In this document: piece after piece, positions 33,493-47,100 of the stretch
Layout of the letters: each line of letters opens with the position of its first letter
Numbering within the stretch: the first letter of the stretch is position 1
DNA from: Omphiscola glabra
Lineage: Eukaryota; Mollusca; Gastropoda; Lymnaeidae
Direction of reading: 5' to 3'
Length of the DNA stretch: 64,000 bases
NCBI GenBank assembly: GCA_964017045.1
Contig: OZ024807.1
Location: 21,932,053 to 21,996,052 of the forward strand
Position numbers and translations under genes: made by a program
The notes under the pieces: generated by a model
Told to the model about the DNA's origin: nothing
The model's input: the letters and a program-made list of their open reading frames with translations, nothing else
Databases searched by the model: none

Positions 33493-34274
33493 CTATATAA
33501 GTTTAAATAAGCGTGAATATTAATTGCATGGAGAAAATAGCTTTTTTCTCTCTCATAAAAATAAGAATGAAACCATTATTAACTACTATGAAAAAATATG
33601 ATAATTTTTAAAAATAATAATTTAATTAAAAGCGATAATTCACTGTTTGAAACGTTGTATAAAGATATGGAACAAAATAATATCTTTCTTCTTTTTAAAA
33701 ATGGTTTTTTGTTTTTAAAAAATTTAATAAATGCCAATGCATTGACCATCAGAATGTTTAGTAGTAAACAGTAAATGAAAGATAGAAATATAAATCCACA
33801 CTTTCAGGAACATTATAAATATTAATAGTGAATCAACATAATTCATTTCGTCTAAGACTGATTGTTTTAGTTTTGATTCTAAAGAAGAAGAAAATAAACA
33901 TCCCACTAATATACAAAAACATATGACAAGACGTCTTGTTTGTGGGTCATTACACAGAATGAAAATTAGCATAATTTCTCCAGAGGCGTACATAAATGTT
34001 TCAATCATTTCCATCAGTGAACGACTAATTTCAATGTCCTTAACATCTCTAAACTCAAGTTGCAAAATATTTTATTTATAAATAGAGAATTTTTCGAAGT
34101 TTCTCTCTTTTTTTTAAAGCTGGTATCTAAATATTTTAAAATCAATTAATGATCGAAAAAAAGTATTTATTAAAAGTATATATTAAAATAGAACACAATA
34201 AGAAACTAAAAAAAAAATTAAAAAAAAAAAACACGTGTCTTTTTCATGATCTGAAATGTTTAGGATAAAGTTGA

Positions 34275-34400
34275 AGCCCATTACTTATTGGAGGTGGAAG
34301 ATGACCACGCCGCTGCTCAAGTTCATCCTCATTTGTGACTCAGATGCTGTGATCGACCTGTCGTTACTGGTGAAGTCAAAGCTTCGATCATCGCTCATAA
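34275..34400 (-). other. Possible orphan coding exon end
   Basis: GC-richer than its neighbours. About 40 codons (SFMSDDRSFDFTSNDRSIT and on) run to a TAA, after an acceptor-like taacag. FDFTSNDRSITAS weakly resembles FNFGNYVDVYAITD of the alternative frame at 20,398-20,472. Family not recognised. Confidence 0.3.
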
Positions 34401-34689
34401 AACTTTCTGTTACTTACGGAAAGTGAACTTATGTATTTAAAGAGACCAACTTTTTTTTTTAAAAAGGATCGATGACTCAAAGAGCCAAAAGTCATGACAT
34501 TTTATGTAATTCATCAGCGTTACTTTAAAATGTCTTCTGGTATTGTAATGCTTGAATGGGAAACAACATATCACGATTTCGTGAATAAGTGAAAGTAGGC
34601 AAAAAAAAAAAATTCTTTTTTGATAATTTGTATTCTTGTTGGCCTTTAATATGTGAAAACGTATATTTAAAGACACACACACAAAAAAA

Positions 34690-35030
34690 TACCAAAAAAT
34701 GTTTAAATGCTAACATGTGTAATGTGTATATCTTAAAAATTATAATGTGTATAACTTAAAAATTGTAATATGTGTATTTGTAAAAAAATGTAATATGTGT
34801 ATATTAAAAATTGAAATGTCTGTATATGTTAAAAATTGTAATGTATGTATATTTTAAAATGTGTAATGTGTATATGTTAAAACTTGTAATGTGTATATGT
34901 TAAAACGTGTAATGTGTATATGTTAAAACTTATAATGTGTATATGTTAAAACGTGTAATGTGTATATCTTAAAACGTGTAATGTGTATATGTTAAAACGT
35001 GTAATGTGTATAATGTAAAAATTGTCCACA
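34690..35030. repeat. ~22-bp minisatellite
   Basis: About fourteen copies of gtgtaatgtgtatatgtta plus aaac, AT-rich, non-coding. Confidence 0.9.
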
Positions 35031-35239
35031 CAAATAGTCACGGTTATCGTTCAACATTATTAATTAATAATATTTAGATCAAACAAAACCCGAATTTACA
35101 TCCAATTTTTTTTTTTATTAAAGTTATATAATTGGCATACTTGGCAGGTGTTGAATGTATATTTCAGAGTTTGGAACAAGCCAGCATATTGTTGTAACAA
35201 TAAGTTCAAGGAAGTAGAATTGACACGTTTTCTAAAGGG

Positions 35240-35590
35240 TGATTAAAGTGGTTCAGAAACGATCGATGTTAGACTCAGTAGAAACAGTTAATGTTAGACA
35301 CAGTAGAAACGGTTAATGTTAGACACATTATAAACGGTTGATTTTAGACACAGTATAAACGTTTGATGTTAGATACGGTAGAAACGATTGATGTTAGACA
35401 GAGTAGAAACGATCGATGTTAGACTCAGCAGAAACGGTTGATGTTAGACACAGTATTAAACGGTCGATGCTAGACACAGTATAAACGGTTGATGTTAGAC
35501 ATAGTATTAAACGGCCGATGCTAGATACAGTAGAAAAGGTTGATGTTAGATACAGTAGAAACGGTTGATGTTAGACACAGTAGAAAAGTG
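35240..35590. repeat. ~25-bp minisatellite
   Basis: About thirteen copies of ggttgatgttagacacagta plus gaaac with indels. Confidence 0.9.
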
Positions 35591-37640
35591 ACCCAACTCG
35601 AAATAGGATCGCCATCGGGCAATGGGGTCCCATTTGGAAACGGGATACAATTAGGATCGGGATCCAAGTGGGGTGTGGGATCAGATCGGTATATGGGATC
35701 CTACTTGGAAACGAAATACCGTCGAAATCGCGGGAAAGGTATCCCAATGGGATCCAGATACGTTCGGGATCGTGATTCAATCGGAATCCCATCTGGATAA
35801 GGGGTTTGAATCTCATTTTTTTTTGGAATGACATCCAATAGGATAGAGATGCCCCTGGAGATCCGGCAATAAAAAAAAATAACTCTATAAATTAATTATT
35901 TAAGGTAGATAACTTTAAATGTCGCCTAATATTTTTACATCATAAAATTATTTCAATTTTCTTTATTCGCGTATATTTTTTTTATCTCTGTGAAAAGAAA
36001 GCCAATTAAAAAATAAAATAAAAAAATAATCATGCTAAAGACAGTTCTATTTATGCTATTAATATCATACAAATGAAACAATATTACAACAATGAAATAA
36101 TATCTTTAACATATATTTATCTTTTGATACTTAATATAATTAGTCCAATTTTGAAGATACTGGTATTAATTCGAGTCATTCGACTTGTTCCTTGATCCCC
36201 ACGTGTGGGGAAAAAACCATTTCAACCCAAATTGTATCATAAGCCATTATAAAACGCAATGCATCATTTACGACTGCCCTCATGGTCCTTGAATAATTAG
36301 ACATAATACTGGATAACTACACAACACCATTATCCCATTTTTTTAAGCCAAAAATATATTTTTTTTACTTAATCTTAAAAGTGCAATATTATTATGTATG
36401 TTAAACGTGTAAATCTGTTTATCTGAAGAATTAAACATAAATAATATATTACTAAAGTTATATGGCAATACACAGAAAACTACTTATCGATTCCTAACGA
36501 AAAAAACCAACAAAGATGCGAAATTCATTTACAACAATGAAAATAATATTTTTTCTTTATCCTAACTTTTTTAGATGGCTTAGATTTTCAGGTATAAGAA
36601 TAATTTAAGTTAAGAGAGCCGAAACAGTTGTAGTCTCGGGATATAATCTGGAGTGGAAGAAATAATTTGACCTAAAAAAGGAATTCATCATCAGACTGGC
36701 AGAGGCGATTTAGCTTAAGGAACTTTGAGAAGTTATGGAGCCTGTATATTTTTTTGGTATGAGTATGAATACGATAAGTAATAGTGCTGTAAATTGGTTT
36801 GTAGTAGACATTGGCGGTAAATAATCTGTTTTCTTTAAAGATACGAATAATATGAAGAATATTGACAAGTTTTGAGAAGTAAATGTCATACAAGTGGTAA
36901 ATAAGCTAACAATGTTTATAAATTGTTCGAGTCACTATATATTGCATGGTAAAGACACTAACGTCATGATCGATGTAATTTTTGTAACTCCAATGCTCAA
37001 TTTACACCATTAAATTTTCTTTCACACAACCTTGTCTCAACTTTCATATTTCTATTTGATCAAATTTTCACTTTTGTCAAAAAAAAAAAAAAAAAAAAAA
37101 ACATGCACAAAATAGTGCGTTCATACAAAATAAATTAAGGCACATTTGAAGCAAATCTGATCTTTTGAACTGAGCATAACCATTCATTGAACCGAGTTTC
37201 CGTTCCTCCTGTGATTTTGATCCCCAGTGCTGACAGTTATCGAAATTATAAATAAACTGTTACAGCCATTCCTCCACAATGACATATGTAGTACAATTTT
37301 GCACACACGGCACTTTATTTCCAATAAACTCAATCAATAACCCTTGGGATAACAACAGTAATACTAACAGTATTATAAAATGATAACGTTTTTCTCAGTT
37401 ATCAACCTAGAGAAGCTTTCGACGGTCACTCTTATCATGTTAGAGTTACGTTGTCGCAATAATCCCAAACAATTCTTCGACTGGGTATGAAAAAGCAAAG
37501 TTCGGTTCTAAAAGTATTAAAATAAAATATACTAGGGCTTATCCGAGTGCAATTTGTACACTGGGTCAGTGTATTTTGAGTAAATACCCGGTGGGTCCAA
37601 AAACAAAATAATTAGTTCTCATTGTCTTTAATATATGCCG
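35591..37640. other. No gene recognised
   Basis: 35,600-35,800 is a cryptically repetitive gggatcc/ggaatcc-rich block. The rest is AT-rich and includes a 24-base poly-A near 37,080. Confidence 0.5.
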
Positions 37641-37649
37641 GCTTTCAAA

Positions 37650-37800
37650 CAATAAGTCTACATACAGTTCTACACCCCACCCGACCTGCCAGCTTTTGAA
37701 CAATAGACCTATGGACAGCCCTATGAACATTCCTATGGACAGTCCTATGAACTGTCCTATGGAAAGTCCTACAGATTCTCCTACAGACAATCGTACACCA
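37650..37800. repeat. 12-bp minisatellite
   Basis: About ten copies of cctatggacagt-like units. The frames through it (for example IGLSIGMFIGLS) are by-products of the repeat. Confidence 0.85.
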
Positions 37801-38480
37801 GACCCGTGGTTCTTTATTGATTAATATAATAGTCGCCTCAGAAAAATTGAAACTTTTCAAGTGGGTTCAACTTTCACGAATGACAGTTTTTGCCCCCACT
37901 CAGTACTATATAAATCATGTTGAGTTAGGAGAGGGCCGGTTATGAAAAGGAGCAGCCTCACCAGAAGAAAAATACATCAAAGAAATATCCTACTTTTTAA
38001 AATATTTTATGTTAGTATTATTCGGTGATTTAGTAATTAAACGTTTTATAATGAAAATATTATTTTATTTTGCCTATAATATTAAGGATTATATGACCGA
38101 TCATACTGTAGACAACTCTTTAAAAATATTTTTTTTAAATATTTTGTAATGGCAGTAAATGAGTAATAAATTGTCCGTCTTTTCTTTCCATGTTATCTAA
38201 TGTAAGTTTTGTAGTAATATTTCAACTAAAAAATCAAAATGTAAATTTAATTACACACTGGTCATTAATATTACAAAATAATTTCCCTTGTTTTTTTTAC
38301 CAGAGGTGATAGTATGTATGACTGATGATTGTTGATGTGTGTATTGAGTGAACTTTGTCACCCGCTGACACTTTTTTGTTATCATGTGATATGACTAGAC
38401 GTGATGAGTTGTTTTCATGAAAGTTTAAACTTAAAGGCGTGAATATGGGTTAGAGACGTGGAGAGAGTGATCATGTGATA

Positions 38481-38652
38481 CAGTGGTTCTCAACCTACCT
38501 ATGGCCACGACCCTTTCATACCGTTCATCGTGTTTTGGCGACCCCCAGCCACAAAATTATTTTCGGTTATACTTCATAACTATAGAGCATATATGTTTTT
38601 AGATGTTATTAGGCGACCCCTGGGAAAGGGTCGTGCGACCCCCAAAGGGGCA
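38481..38652. mobile_element. SPIN-like hAT element, copy 2 (truncated)
   Basis: Begins cagtggttctcaacc, continues with ggcgacccccagccacaaaa and tacttcataac, and reaches 'ggcgacccctgggaaagggt' before similarity stops at about 38,652. The right terminus is lost. Orientation is opposite to copy 1. Confidence 0.75.
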
Positions 38653-39047
38653 TAAAAAGAATGAAAGTGAGAAATAAAGATCAGTTGTTACACAGAACAC
38701 AGGCAACTTTGCATCATACATTACAGAACCCTTACGTGTAGGGACAAATTTGAAATAAAAGATTAGTTTACTAAACTGCAATGCTTGTGATTTGGTCCAT
38801 AATAAAAATCATCACATCATTTTATGTTAAAAAAATTTACTCACATTATTTAGCCTATAAAAAACATTTACATTTTTAAATGAAAGATATTAGAAAATTT
38901 TGTAAAATTTTATATGGTTTACTCTATAAAGGGGTACATTGTAAATTTTGAAAGTGTTAAGTTTTTGCCAATACTATTCATATACTGAGAATTGCACGAC
39001 CACATAGTATTTGGTATCATGAAAGCCTAATTTCTCAGAATTTATAT

Positions 39048-39415
39048 ACATGTAGCTTCCAGTCACTTCCAAAAGTTTCCGAACATTTCAATCATGGTAA
39101 AAACGGTGTTTTTCTGACCTAATTATAGGGTCAGCCCATTTATGAGGCATCAATCTTGAACTTTTAATAAAGCACACATGTGGATTGGTTAAGTGTGTGG
39201 ATTGGTTGCGTGTGTGGATTGGTTGCGTGTGTGGATTGGTTGCGTGTGTGGAAATTTTACATGTGATCCGTTATCCTTTTATGAAATTCGATTAGACCGA
39301 GTAGTTTTTTTTTTTTTTTTTTCTGTAAATATGCAACTTTTCAATTTGGGGTCACCCTTGAGATGGTGTCACCCGGTGCGGTCCGCACCCCCGCACCGCA
39401 CTAGCTACGCCACTG
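39048..39415. mobile_element. Unclassified DNA-transposon-like repeat, copy 1
   Basis: Ends with tagctacgccactg, a terminus typical of many hAT-like elements, preceded by ggtgtcacccggtgcggtcc. It contains a 17-bp tandem repeat (gtgtgtggattggttgc, four copies, 39,185-39,250) and a poly-T. It matches 39,900-40,206 over most of its length. Confidence 0.65.
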
Positions 39416-39489
39416 AGACAACGCAAACGTTTTGACCTGAATTAATAGATTTAGACGTATGTCCTATTTTAACTATTTTAAACCGATTG

Positions 39490-39815
39490 TAAGAGAGAGG
39501 GAGAGCGATCTATATAGATTGAGAGAGCGAGAGAGGGAAAGAAAGAATGGGAGGGAGAGGGGAAGGGGATGGAGCGAGATAGAGAGAAAGAGAAAAAGGG
39601 AGAGAGAAAAAGAGAGAGTGAGATATCGATGGAGAGAAAGAGAGAGAGAAAGGGAGAGAGAGGGGAGAGAGCGAGCGAAGAGGAAAGGTATAGAGAGAGG
39701 AGAGAGGGGAGAGAGGGAGTGAGAGGGAGAGAGTGCCGGAGAGAGTGGGAGAGAACGGAGGGGAGGAGAGAGATGAGGGAGAGGGAGAAAGAGAGGGATA
39801 GGGAGAGAGAGACAC
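39490..39815. repeat. Polypurine GA-rich tract
   Basis: About 325 bp of almost unbroken purine (gagaga/gggaga) on the plus strand. It produces Arg/Glu- and Ser/Leu-rich frames with no meaning. Confidence 0.95.
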
Positions 39816-39899
39816 GGATCGAGCGCCTCCGACAAGTGTCTGGTGAGTGACTCCCCTTGCCCGTGCCACAGGAAAGCTTTATTTTTCCAGAAATTAAAT

Positions 39900-40206
39900 A
39901 ATTGTAGCTTCCAATCAGGAAAGTTACCGAACACTAAATAGTAGGCGTTACATCGTGATGAAAATGTTATTATTTGTGACCTATTTATAGGGTCCCCTCA
40001 TTTTTAACTCATCATCATAGATATCTAAATAAAGCACGCATTATACTGGTTATATGTGTGCAAAATTTAAGTGTGATCGGTTTCCCTATAATGAAATTCC
40101 TATTAGTCCGAGCAGTTTGTTCTCTAAATATGCATTTGTTCCATCTGTGTAACACCCCTGGGTTGGTGTCACCCGGTGCTGTCGGAACCCCATTGCTATG
40201 TCACTG
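39900..40206. mobile_element. Unclassified DNA-transposon-like repeat, copy 2
   Basis: Same order of blocks as 39,048-39,415: tgtagcttcca, agggtc after tgacct, aataaagcac, cagttt-tctctaaatatgca, ggtgtcacccggtgc, tatgtcactgg. Same orientation. The polypurine tract lies between the copies. Confidence 0.65.
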
Positions 40207-40320
40207 GTATTTGATACACTATTTGATATACTATTTGATACCCTTTTGATATACTATTTGATACACTGTCGGTAAATTATTTAATACACTATTTGAGACA
40301 CAATTTGATGGCTATTCGAT
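40205..40320. repeat. ~14-bp minisatellite
   Basis: About seven copies of tatttgatacacta-like units. Confidence 0.85.
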
Positions 40321-40987
40321 AATCTAGAAGACATAAGTGTCCTATTGTTTATTTTACACTATTTCTTTAGTAAAAAAAATTAAAAAAACTATTAAGACTG
40401 AGGATGTTAATAAATATTCAATTATATACAGTTTAATAAGACTTGTTATTATTTTTTTTTCTAAAGATTTTATAAATTTATTTACTCTATTATAGTCAAA
40501 TACATTATTATAGTTTGAATTTAAAAAAAAGTGTTTGCCCATGTTTTATTTGTGTCCTTAATGAATTACTTAACGTTAAAATTATTAACTAGTGAAGAGA
40601 AATTATCTAAGCAATAAAAACTGTTTATGCGTTTAAAATAAAATGAAAAAAAAATGTTGGGTAAAAGTCTTACAAATAAAACTTAAATATTTTAGATTGA
40701 AGGAAAAATTTCTAAATTTAGCATTTATATATATATTTTTTTTAGCAATTTACACTTCCCATAGATCATAATTTGATACAATTTTGCTTATGTTTTTATA
40801 GCACAATTAAAGCTAATAGTTAATAAATACTAGGAAAGTCACTTAAATGTTTTATTTTATAAAATTGTATAAGAAATCATTAATATATCTTGTCTAAATT
40901 ATCTTTAATATTACATTTGCAGGCATTCTTCGTCTATAATTGAATACAAAAATAAACTCATTGAATCGAGGAGTAAAAACTAAAAAG

Positions 40988-40993
40988 TTTATT
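40988..40993 (-). promoter_or_regulatory. Polyadenylation signal of the HHAT homolog
   Basis: AATAAA on the minus strand, about 15 bp after the stop codon. It is close to the stop, so the 3' UTR would be very short unless a later signal is used. Confidence 0.5.
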
Positions 40994-41007
40994 TTGCTTT
41001 GTATCTC

Positions 41008-41147
41008 TTAACTAGCTGCAACCTTGACTTTGTCACCTCTGCAGAGCCCAGGCGTGCCTGATACACCACGTCTGGCACTGATGTAGTAGGCGTTATGTAC
41101 GTGGCACATCACTAGGAGGTAGGCCGTAATGAATGATGACCATGGTG
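41008..41147 (-). CDS. HHAT exon 7 (C-terminus)
   Basis: Acceptor gtccatccacag; 2 bp plus 46 codons to TAA. Last membrane helix PWSSFITAYLLVMCHVHNAY, then a basic tail ending VKVAAS. Confidence 0.85.
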
Positions 41148-44100
41148 CTGTGGATGGACAACACAAATAGTCGTAACTCAAAAGACCTCAACATGTAATG
41201 GCTCAAGACAGTCTTAACTGAATATCTTAGAATCCAATCCACTCTCAACTTATCCAGGTTAGCACCCCCCCCCCACACACTTCTAAACCAAGTTGTGTTT
41301 TTATTTATCTTTTATTCTTTATTATATATTATTATTTGTCCTATATTATTCTCTATTGTATGATATTCTTTGTGATATCTCATTCTTTATACACTGTTAT
41401 TCTTTATTCTCTGTTATTCTTTATCCTCTGTTATTCTTTATCATATCATATTCTTTATTCTATGTTGTCTTTGTTTGTGCTATCTTTGGATTCTCCCTGC
41501 GAGTGTTATATTTCTGAAAATCCTGGCGCTAACAAGACACAAACGTGAACCGAGTTGGCTTGGTAACGACATGAACAGCCAGGGGACGCAACTTTTTAAA
41601 AGAAAGCTGAAAAGATCTTTAGGAATCACGGCACATTACCAGTAAAGAAGAGGTCTTTAGGAATCACAGCGCATTACCAGTAAAGCAGATGTATTTAGGA
41701 ATCACGGGACATTAACAGTAATGAAGAGGTCTTTAGGAATAACAGCACATTACCAGTAAAGAAGAGTTGCGATGCGCTCCCCTCAACGTTTTGCTCAAAA
41801 AAGAACAAATATCCAATATTGAAAAATTGCACGATGAAGGGTCCGGTGTGTAGGAAGACTCGCACTCTAAGTTCCATGGCGGCGTTCATCCGAGATTTCT
41901 GAAATACAAGTATGCACACATTGTTTTTTTAATAGCAAATGTCATTGCTTCTTTACTTTATTTCTTGTTTTAAATGTTGTTCACTATCTATCTTTAAACG
42001 ATCGGTTTCATTATTCCCAAAATTTAAAATTCTCTTGCTCTGTTAGAAATCAGTGAATTTTTTTAAAAAGCAGAACAAAACAAATCAATATTATGAAAAG
42101 ATTCTATAAATTTTGATAAATCATTACGGATAAAAAATAAATTATAAAACTAATAGATCTTAAAGAGACACTTTTGCTACGTTTATAGATGAGACCAGTA
42201 ATGTAACAGTTAGGGTTTGACGACAGACTATTGGACATAGACGATTTCTATAGTTTTCTACCGACAGGAATAACTTACACTTATATTGTTGAGTTAATTT
42301 TATTATACAAATTTTAAAAAAAATATTACAAAGGAATGTATACATAACTAAATAAAAAGCATGACATGCATTGTGATTAGAATCATATCAAAAACTTACC
42401 TTTATAATAGCTTTAAAAACTTCATTACCATATGATTAAAAGTAAAAGATTTGGAAACATATTTTTTTTCTGGATTAATTAAAAGCATATGATTAAGAGA
42501 ACCATACTTACCAGGTAAACCCCGATGGAGCACGTTTCCAGTAACTTGCCCAGGTAATTCATAATCAGACTCAAACAAGTTCCAAGCATACACTTGACAT
42601 ACTTCAGAGCTGTCCCGTGCCACAAAAGAGTCGCCAAGAACGTGACCACGAAGCTAGCTATGCTGGTTTTCAAACTCCTGGTAGCACGAAGAGGAATGTA
42701 CACATACGTCTTCATGAAGGCGTGCAGCCCCACGTCGAACTTGCGCAACAGGTCCATCATATTGTACAAGCCGCTTACACAGCACGGGTCGTCATACGGC
42801 CGGACCCCGTCGAACCGCGAGACCTGCGATGGTATGCACCAGATGAGATGGTGGTAGATGACAAGAAACTGAGCCCTGCAGTACCACAGACCGTACTGTG
42901 CGGCGAACGGGATTTTCCGCATCACTCCGTGCTTGTGGTTCAGCGCTAGGTAGTACAAGTAGTGACATTGGAACTCTAGGATAACGGCCCAGAATAGAGT
43001 ACGGGTTACTTTCTTTAGTATGTCAAATATCGGAACATCATAATCTTTAGAATTGAAACATTTGCCAGTTTGCTCGTTAAAATCTCGGAAGCGATAATAC
43101 GGCCCCGTAAAGAAATGTGGGAGATAAAGTGAATAAAAAAAGCAATCTAGCAAATCATAATTTTGAAGCTCCTTTTCTACCGATGTGTGTTCATCAAATG
43201 CACAATGCTGGGTTGGCGTAGTATCAGGATCATGTTCTGAAGACGCTCCACCACTATTATTAGTCAAAGAGGCAGATTTTACGACCATTGTTGTTCTTTC
43301 TGTTTTGTGGAATTCAATTTTGTCCAACGCGAAGCTCAGCAGGCGAAACTCGCACAGCGGCTCATGGGTGAAGTACAAACCCTTGAACGTTGGATTGGCC
43401 TGCAGGTTTTTAATAAAAATACATATCATTAGATCAAAAGTTTAAACATAAATGCATGGCTAGTTATTTGTAAAATACATTTTAAAGAGTATATATCTTT
43501 GAAACGTTCTAAGTTTGGCATTCTTCATAATATTATTATTATTATTAGTTGTCTTATATAGCGCGATACCCCAGCATAGGGCTGGGCTCACCGCGCTTTA
43601 CATAAAAAATATTAGAAAAAGAGACATAATCGTGACAAAAAAATAAAATACATTTATGTAATAAAGAACAGATGTATAAAGACAAAACAAAAACTAATGC
43701 ATATTCAACCCATCCACCCCAGAACTTTTACATGACAAGCCATTAACGGCGGCCAGCAGAATCGTTTATCGGTCAGATGTGGGGAATCAGTCGGGGTAGT
43801 AGAGTTTAAAGAGATGTGTTTTGAGAGCAGTTTTGAAGGCTGTGATTGTTGATATATTGCGGATGTGTAGTGTAGTGGAATATAACATATTGTTCCGAAT
43901 AGAGGGGCCAACATTTTTTCCCCAATGCGAGACTTTAAGCTACTGCGACCTATCATTGTGATGTATGAACGAAAAAAAAAGAATGAAAAAATTGATATTT
44001 TTAAGCAACCTAATTTTAACTTACTTTATGGATGCGGGTTATAATCAGGAGCAGCCTTAATCGAGAATAAACGGAAGTATTCAAACACCATTTTCTGATT

Positions 44101-47100
44101 AAAAGTTTAATCCTTTAAATGTAATAATTTTGACCTCAAATATGATTTTTTTTTATATTTGTTTGATAATAAAATATTCTTTATTTGATTCATTTTATAT
44201 TATTTTCTAAAGCCACCATTTCCACATTATTATAAGTTATGGCAAAGTACATCGTGGAGATAAAATCTTAGCATTCATTACCTGGTCGTCAAAGATATTG
44301 ACGTACTTTTTCCAAACTCGCGTGATCCTCAAGATCGTTTTCAGCGAACCAAATGCCCACACGGTTGCCCTGTTCTTGGTACAGGCAATGTAATACATGG
44401 TCCCTATTTCTGTGACCAGCTTGGCCAGAGGCAAGGGTCCGAATAAGACGTAATACGTTATGAGGTAAAAGGTCAGTAATAAGCGTTTCCTTTTCTGAAA
44501 AGAAAGATACAACAAATAAAACATCAACAAATTACTAAGTTATTTATGTATTTATCCTTCAATTTGTTTTGTTTCTTTGGCTGACGAAGGCTTTTCACCG
44601 CATCGTTCATTGTTTTGTAGTTTTTTTTTTTTTTTAAAGTTTGCCTTTTTTCCAGTTTCCTATAACATCCGTTTAATATTTGCTACTTCTGAACCTAAAC
44701 TGAGCCGTCAACACATTGTAAGTTATTCTATGTAAATAACTTTATAATTTTAAAGTCTTTAAAAGCTTTAACTCATAAAGTGTATAGCTTACATTTAAAG
44801 ACATTTTTCCTTTCCTCTCAAAACAAAGACAATACTAATTTTAAAAAATCAAAACAAATTAAAATTTAAATACAAAAATTTAATAGCAATAACAATTAAA
44901 ATATAAAATATTTTAAATATATGTTTTAGTTTTAAAAAAAAAAAAAAACACAAAAGAAACAAAAACGTATTTTTCATTTTTTAAAAACGATTTCAATAAT
45001 TTGATGTCAAAATAAATTTAAAAAATGTATGTATTTTTTTAAAAAAGGAGTAAGCTGCAATAATAATAAGCAATATTTATTTTGCTTAAACGATTAATAA
45101 TCATATATTTGTTTAGCCACTAACTTTTATATTGCATCCACACTTAAAACACAGCCATGAAATGAAGACATGGATGGCGTACAATGAATGGGTCAGGACG
45201 AAAGTGTTTCGCCACAACTTCCATAATCTGCTGGTAAAATCCTGAACATAATAGGGAAAAATATGAAATTATAGTCTTTTTTAAAACAATGATTCTCAAC
45301 CTTTCTAATGCCGAAACACTTTAATGCAGCTCCTCATGTTGTGTCGACATCCAAAAACAAAATTAATCACTTCGCTACTTCATAACTGTAGAATATATGT
45401 TTTTTCCAATGGTCTTTTTTGAACCCTGGAAAACTACTGGTTAAGAACCTCTGGTTTAACATGTTTACCGACATTTCATAAAACGATATAGTTTTTGGTG
45501 TTGCATATTTTGTCTAAAATTTTCGTCACAACATTGTTGACAATGGCTCTAAACTCTGAATATTTTTTTTTTGTTTTTGGCCTCGTTATGCTAACTTTGT
45601 GGGCCTGTTTCTCTTTTTTTAATTAAAAGGCCTTAATTTATCTATATATCCAACATTACATTAGTTTGTTAAACTGTATGCTGAAACTCGTGAAAATACT
45701 TATTAAAAATACCTACCTGGTCTCGTCCCAAAATCGCCCATCCAGGTGACAAATAATTCCTTTGGAGTTTAGATTTCATCTCTAAAATAGTAACAGTCCA
45801 TTACTTAACAATTTATATGATTAGTATCATGCAATTTAAATAAATGGATTCCATGCAATAAATTATCAGAGTTTGAAATTTTCAAGCCGATCCCTGATGT
45901 TTTAGATGTTGTATTAGTTTTGTTGAAGTGCATAAGATGAAAAGAGATATGTTTCAAAATATTTTCTGTTTTCTTTAAGACTTGATAAAACAAAGTTATT
46001 CTTACCGCCAAGTAACAATGAGGCCTAAATAAGAAGGGCTCAAGGGAAAAACCTGTGATGTCAGGTTTTCAGAATTTTGAGAAAAATTGATAATAAAGTT
46101 TGAATATTCCTCATAAAGTATTTACATGTCAAAATTTATAAATGTTTATTTACTGACTACGCTGCTTTTTCAGTTGTATGTCACACTATTCTATTGAATG
46201 GAATGTAGCCACACGGGAGATAACTTGCAAGCTTCGAAAAACTGACATCACTGGTTTTTCCCTTGTCAAAATTCAGTAATTCAGATACATTTTTAGTCCC
46301 TTCCGTCTAATTATTTCATTTATTGTGTTAAAGTGAAAAAAATGATTTACGGCATCCAGACGGTAAATTATGACATTGAATGAGTTAATGAATACACCTT
46401 TTATAGAACTGGGGCAGTAAATTATGACATTGGTTGAGTCATTGAATAAACCCTTTATAGAACGGGGGCAGTAAAAAATATGACATTGATTGAGTCAATG
46501 AATAAACCTGTCAAGGGTATGAAATCAATGTAGTTATGTTTGTAAGTAAATCATGTTGAGTTAGAGAGTATAGGTGTAGCGTTGTATATTGTGCGTGAAT
46601 GTTATGACGTATTTGGGTAAGGGAAGTGACGCATTAGTTTAGTGTTGTGTGAAGGGTGTAAAGTAGATGGCGGTTGGACAAAAGGATGTTGAATAGCGAT
46701 GTTGTAGAACCTTATGGCACAGAGACAGTAAATTATATAATTTCTCGTGTCATTAAATAAATGCATTATGGCACTGTGACACTAAAATATGTCATTGCTT
46801 GTGCAAAGAATAAACGCCTTACGACTTCAGCCAGTAAATGATGTCATTCCTTGAGTCAGATTATTATTGAGTTTTCGAGGTAATGCCATTTTTATTACAT
46901 TAAATATCCTGGAAAATGAGTCAAACTTAATGTTCAATCAAAAACAGTCACTTGTGATGCTGACCTCATTTGCCTACCATACAACATACATATCCTCATG
47001 CACCTATCACGCCGATCTCATTAGCCTACCACAAGACATAAGTCGCTGGATAACCCAAGGGAACAGCTGGGTCGCAGGAGTTGTCGGAATGTTTCATTGT

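Noticed and set aside
33724..34065. Signal-peptide exon of gene B
   Set aside because: Contains a hydrophobic stretch but no donor in the required phase next to it.
37566..37860. Gly/Ile/Ser-rich and His/Arg-rich frames
   Set aside because: By-products of a 12-bp minisatellite.
39459..39934. Arg/Glu-rich and Ser/Leu-rich open frames
   Set aside because: Polypurine tract read in six frames.
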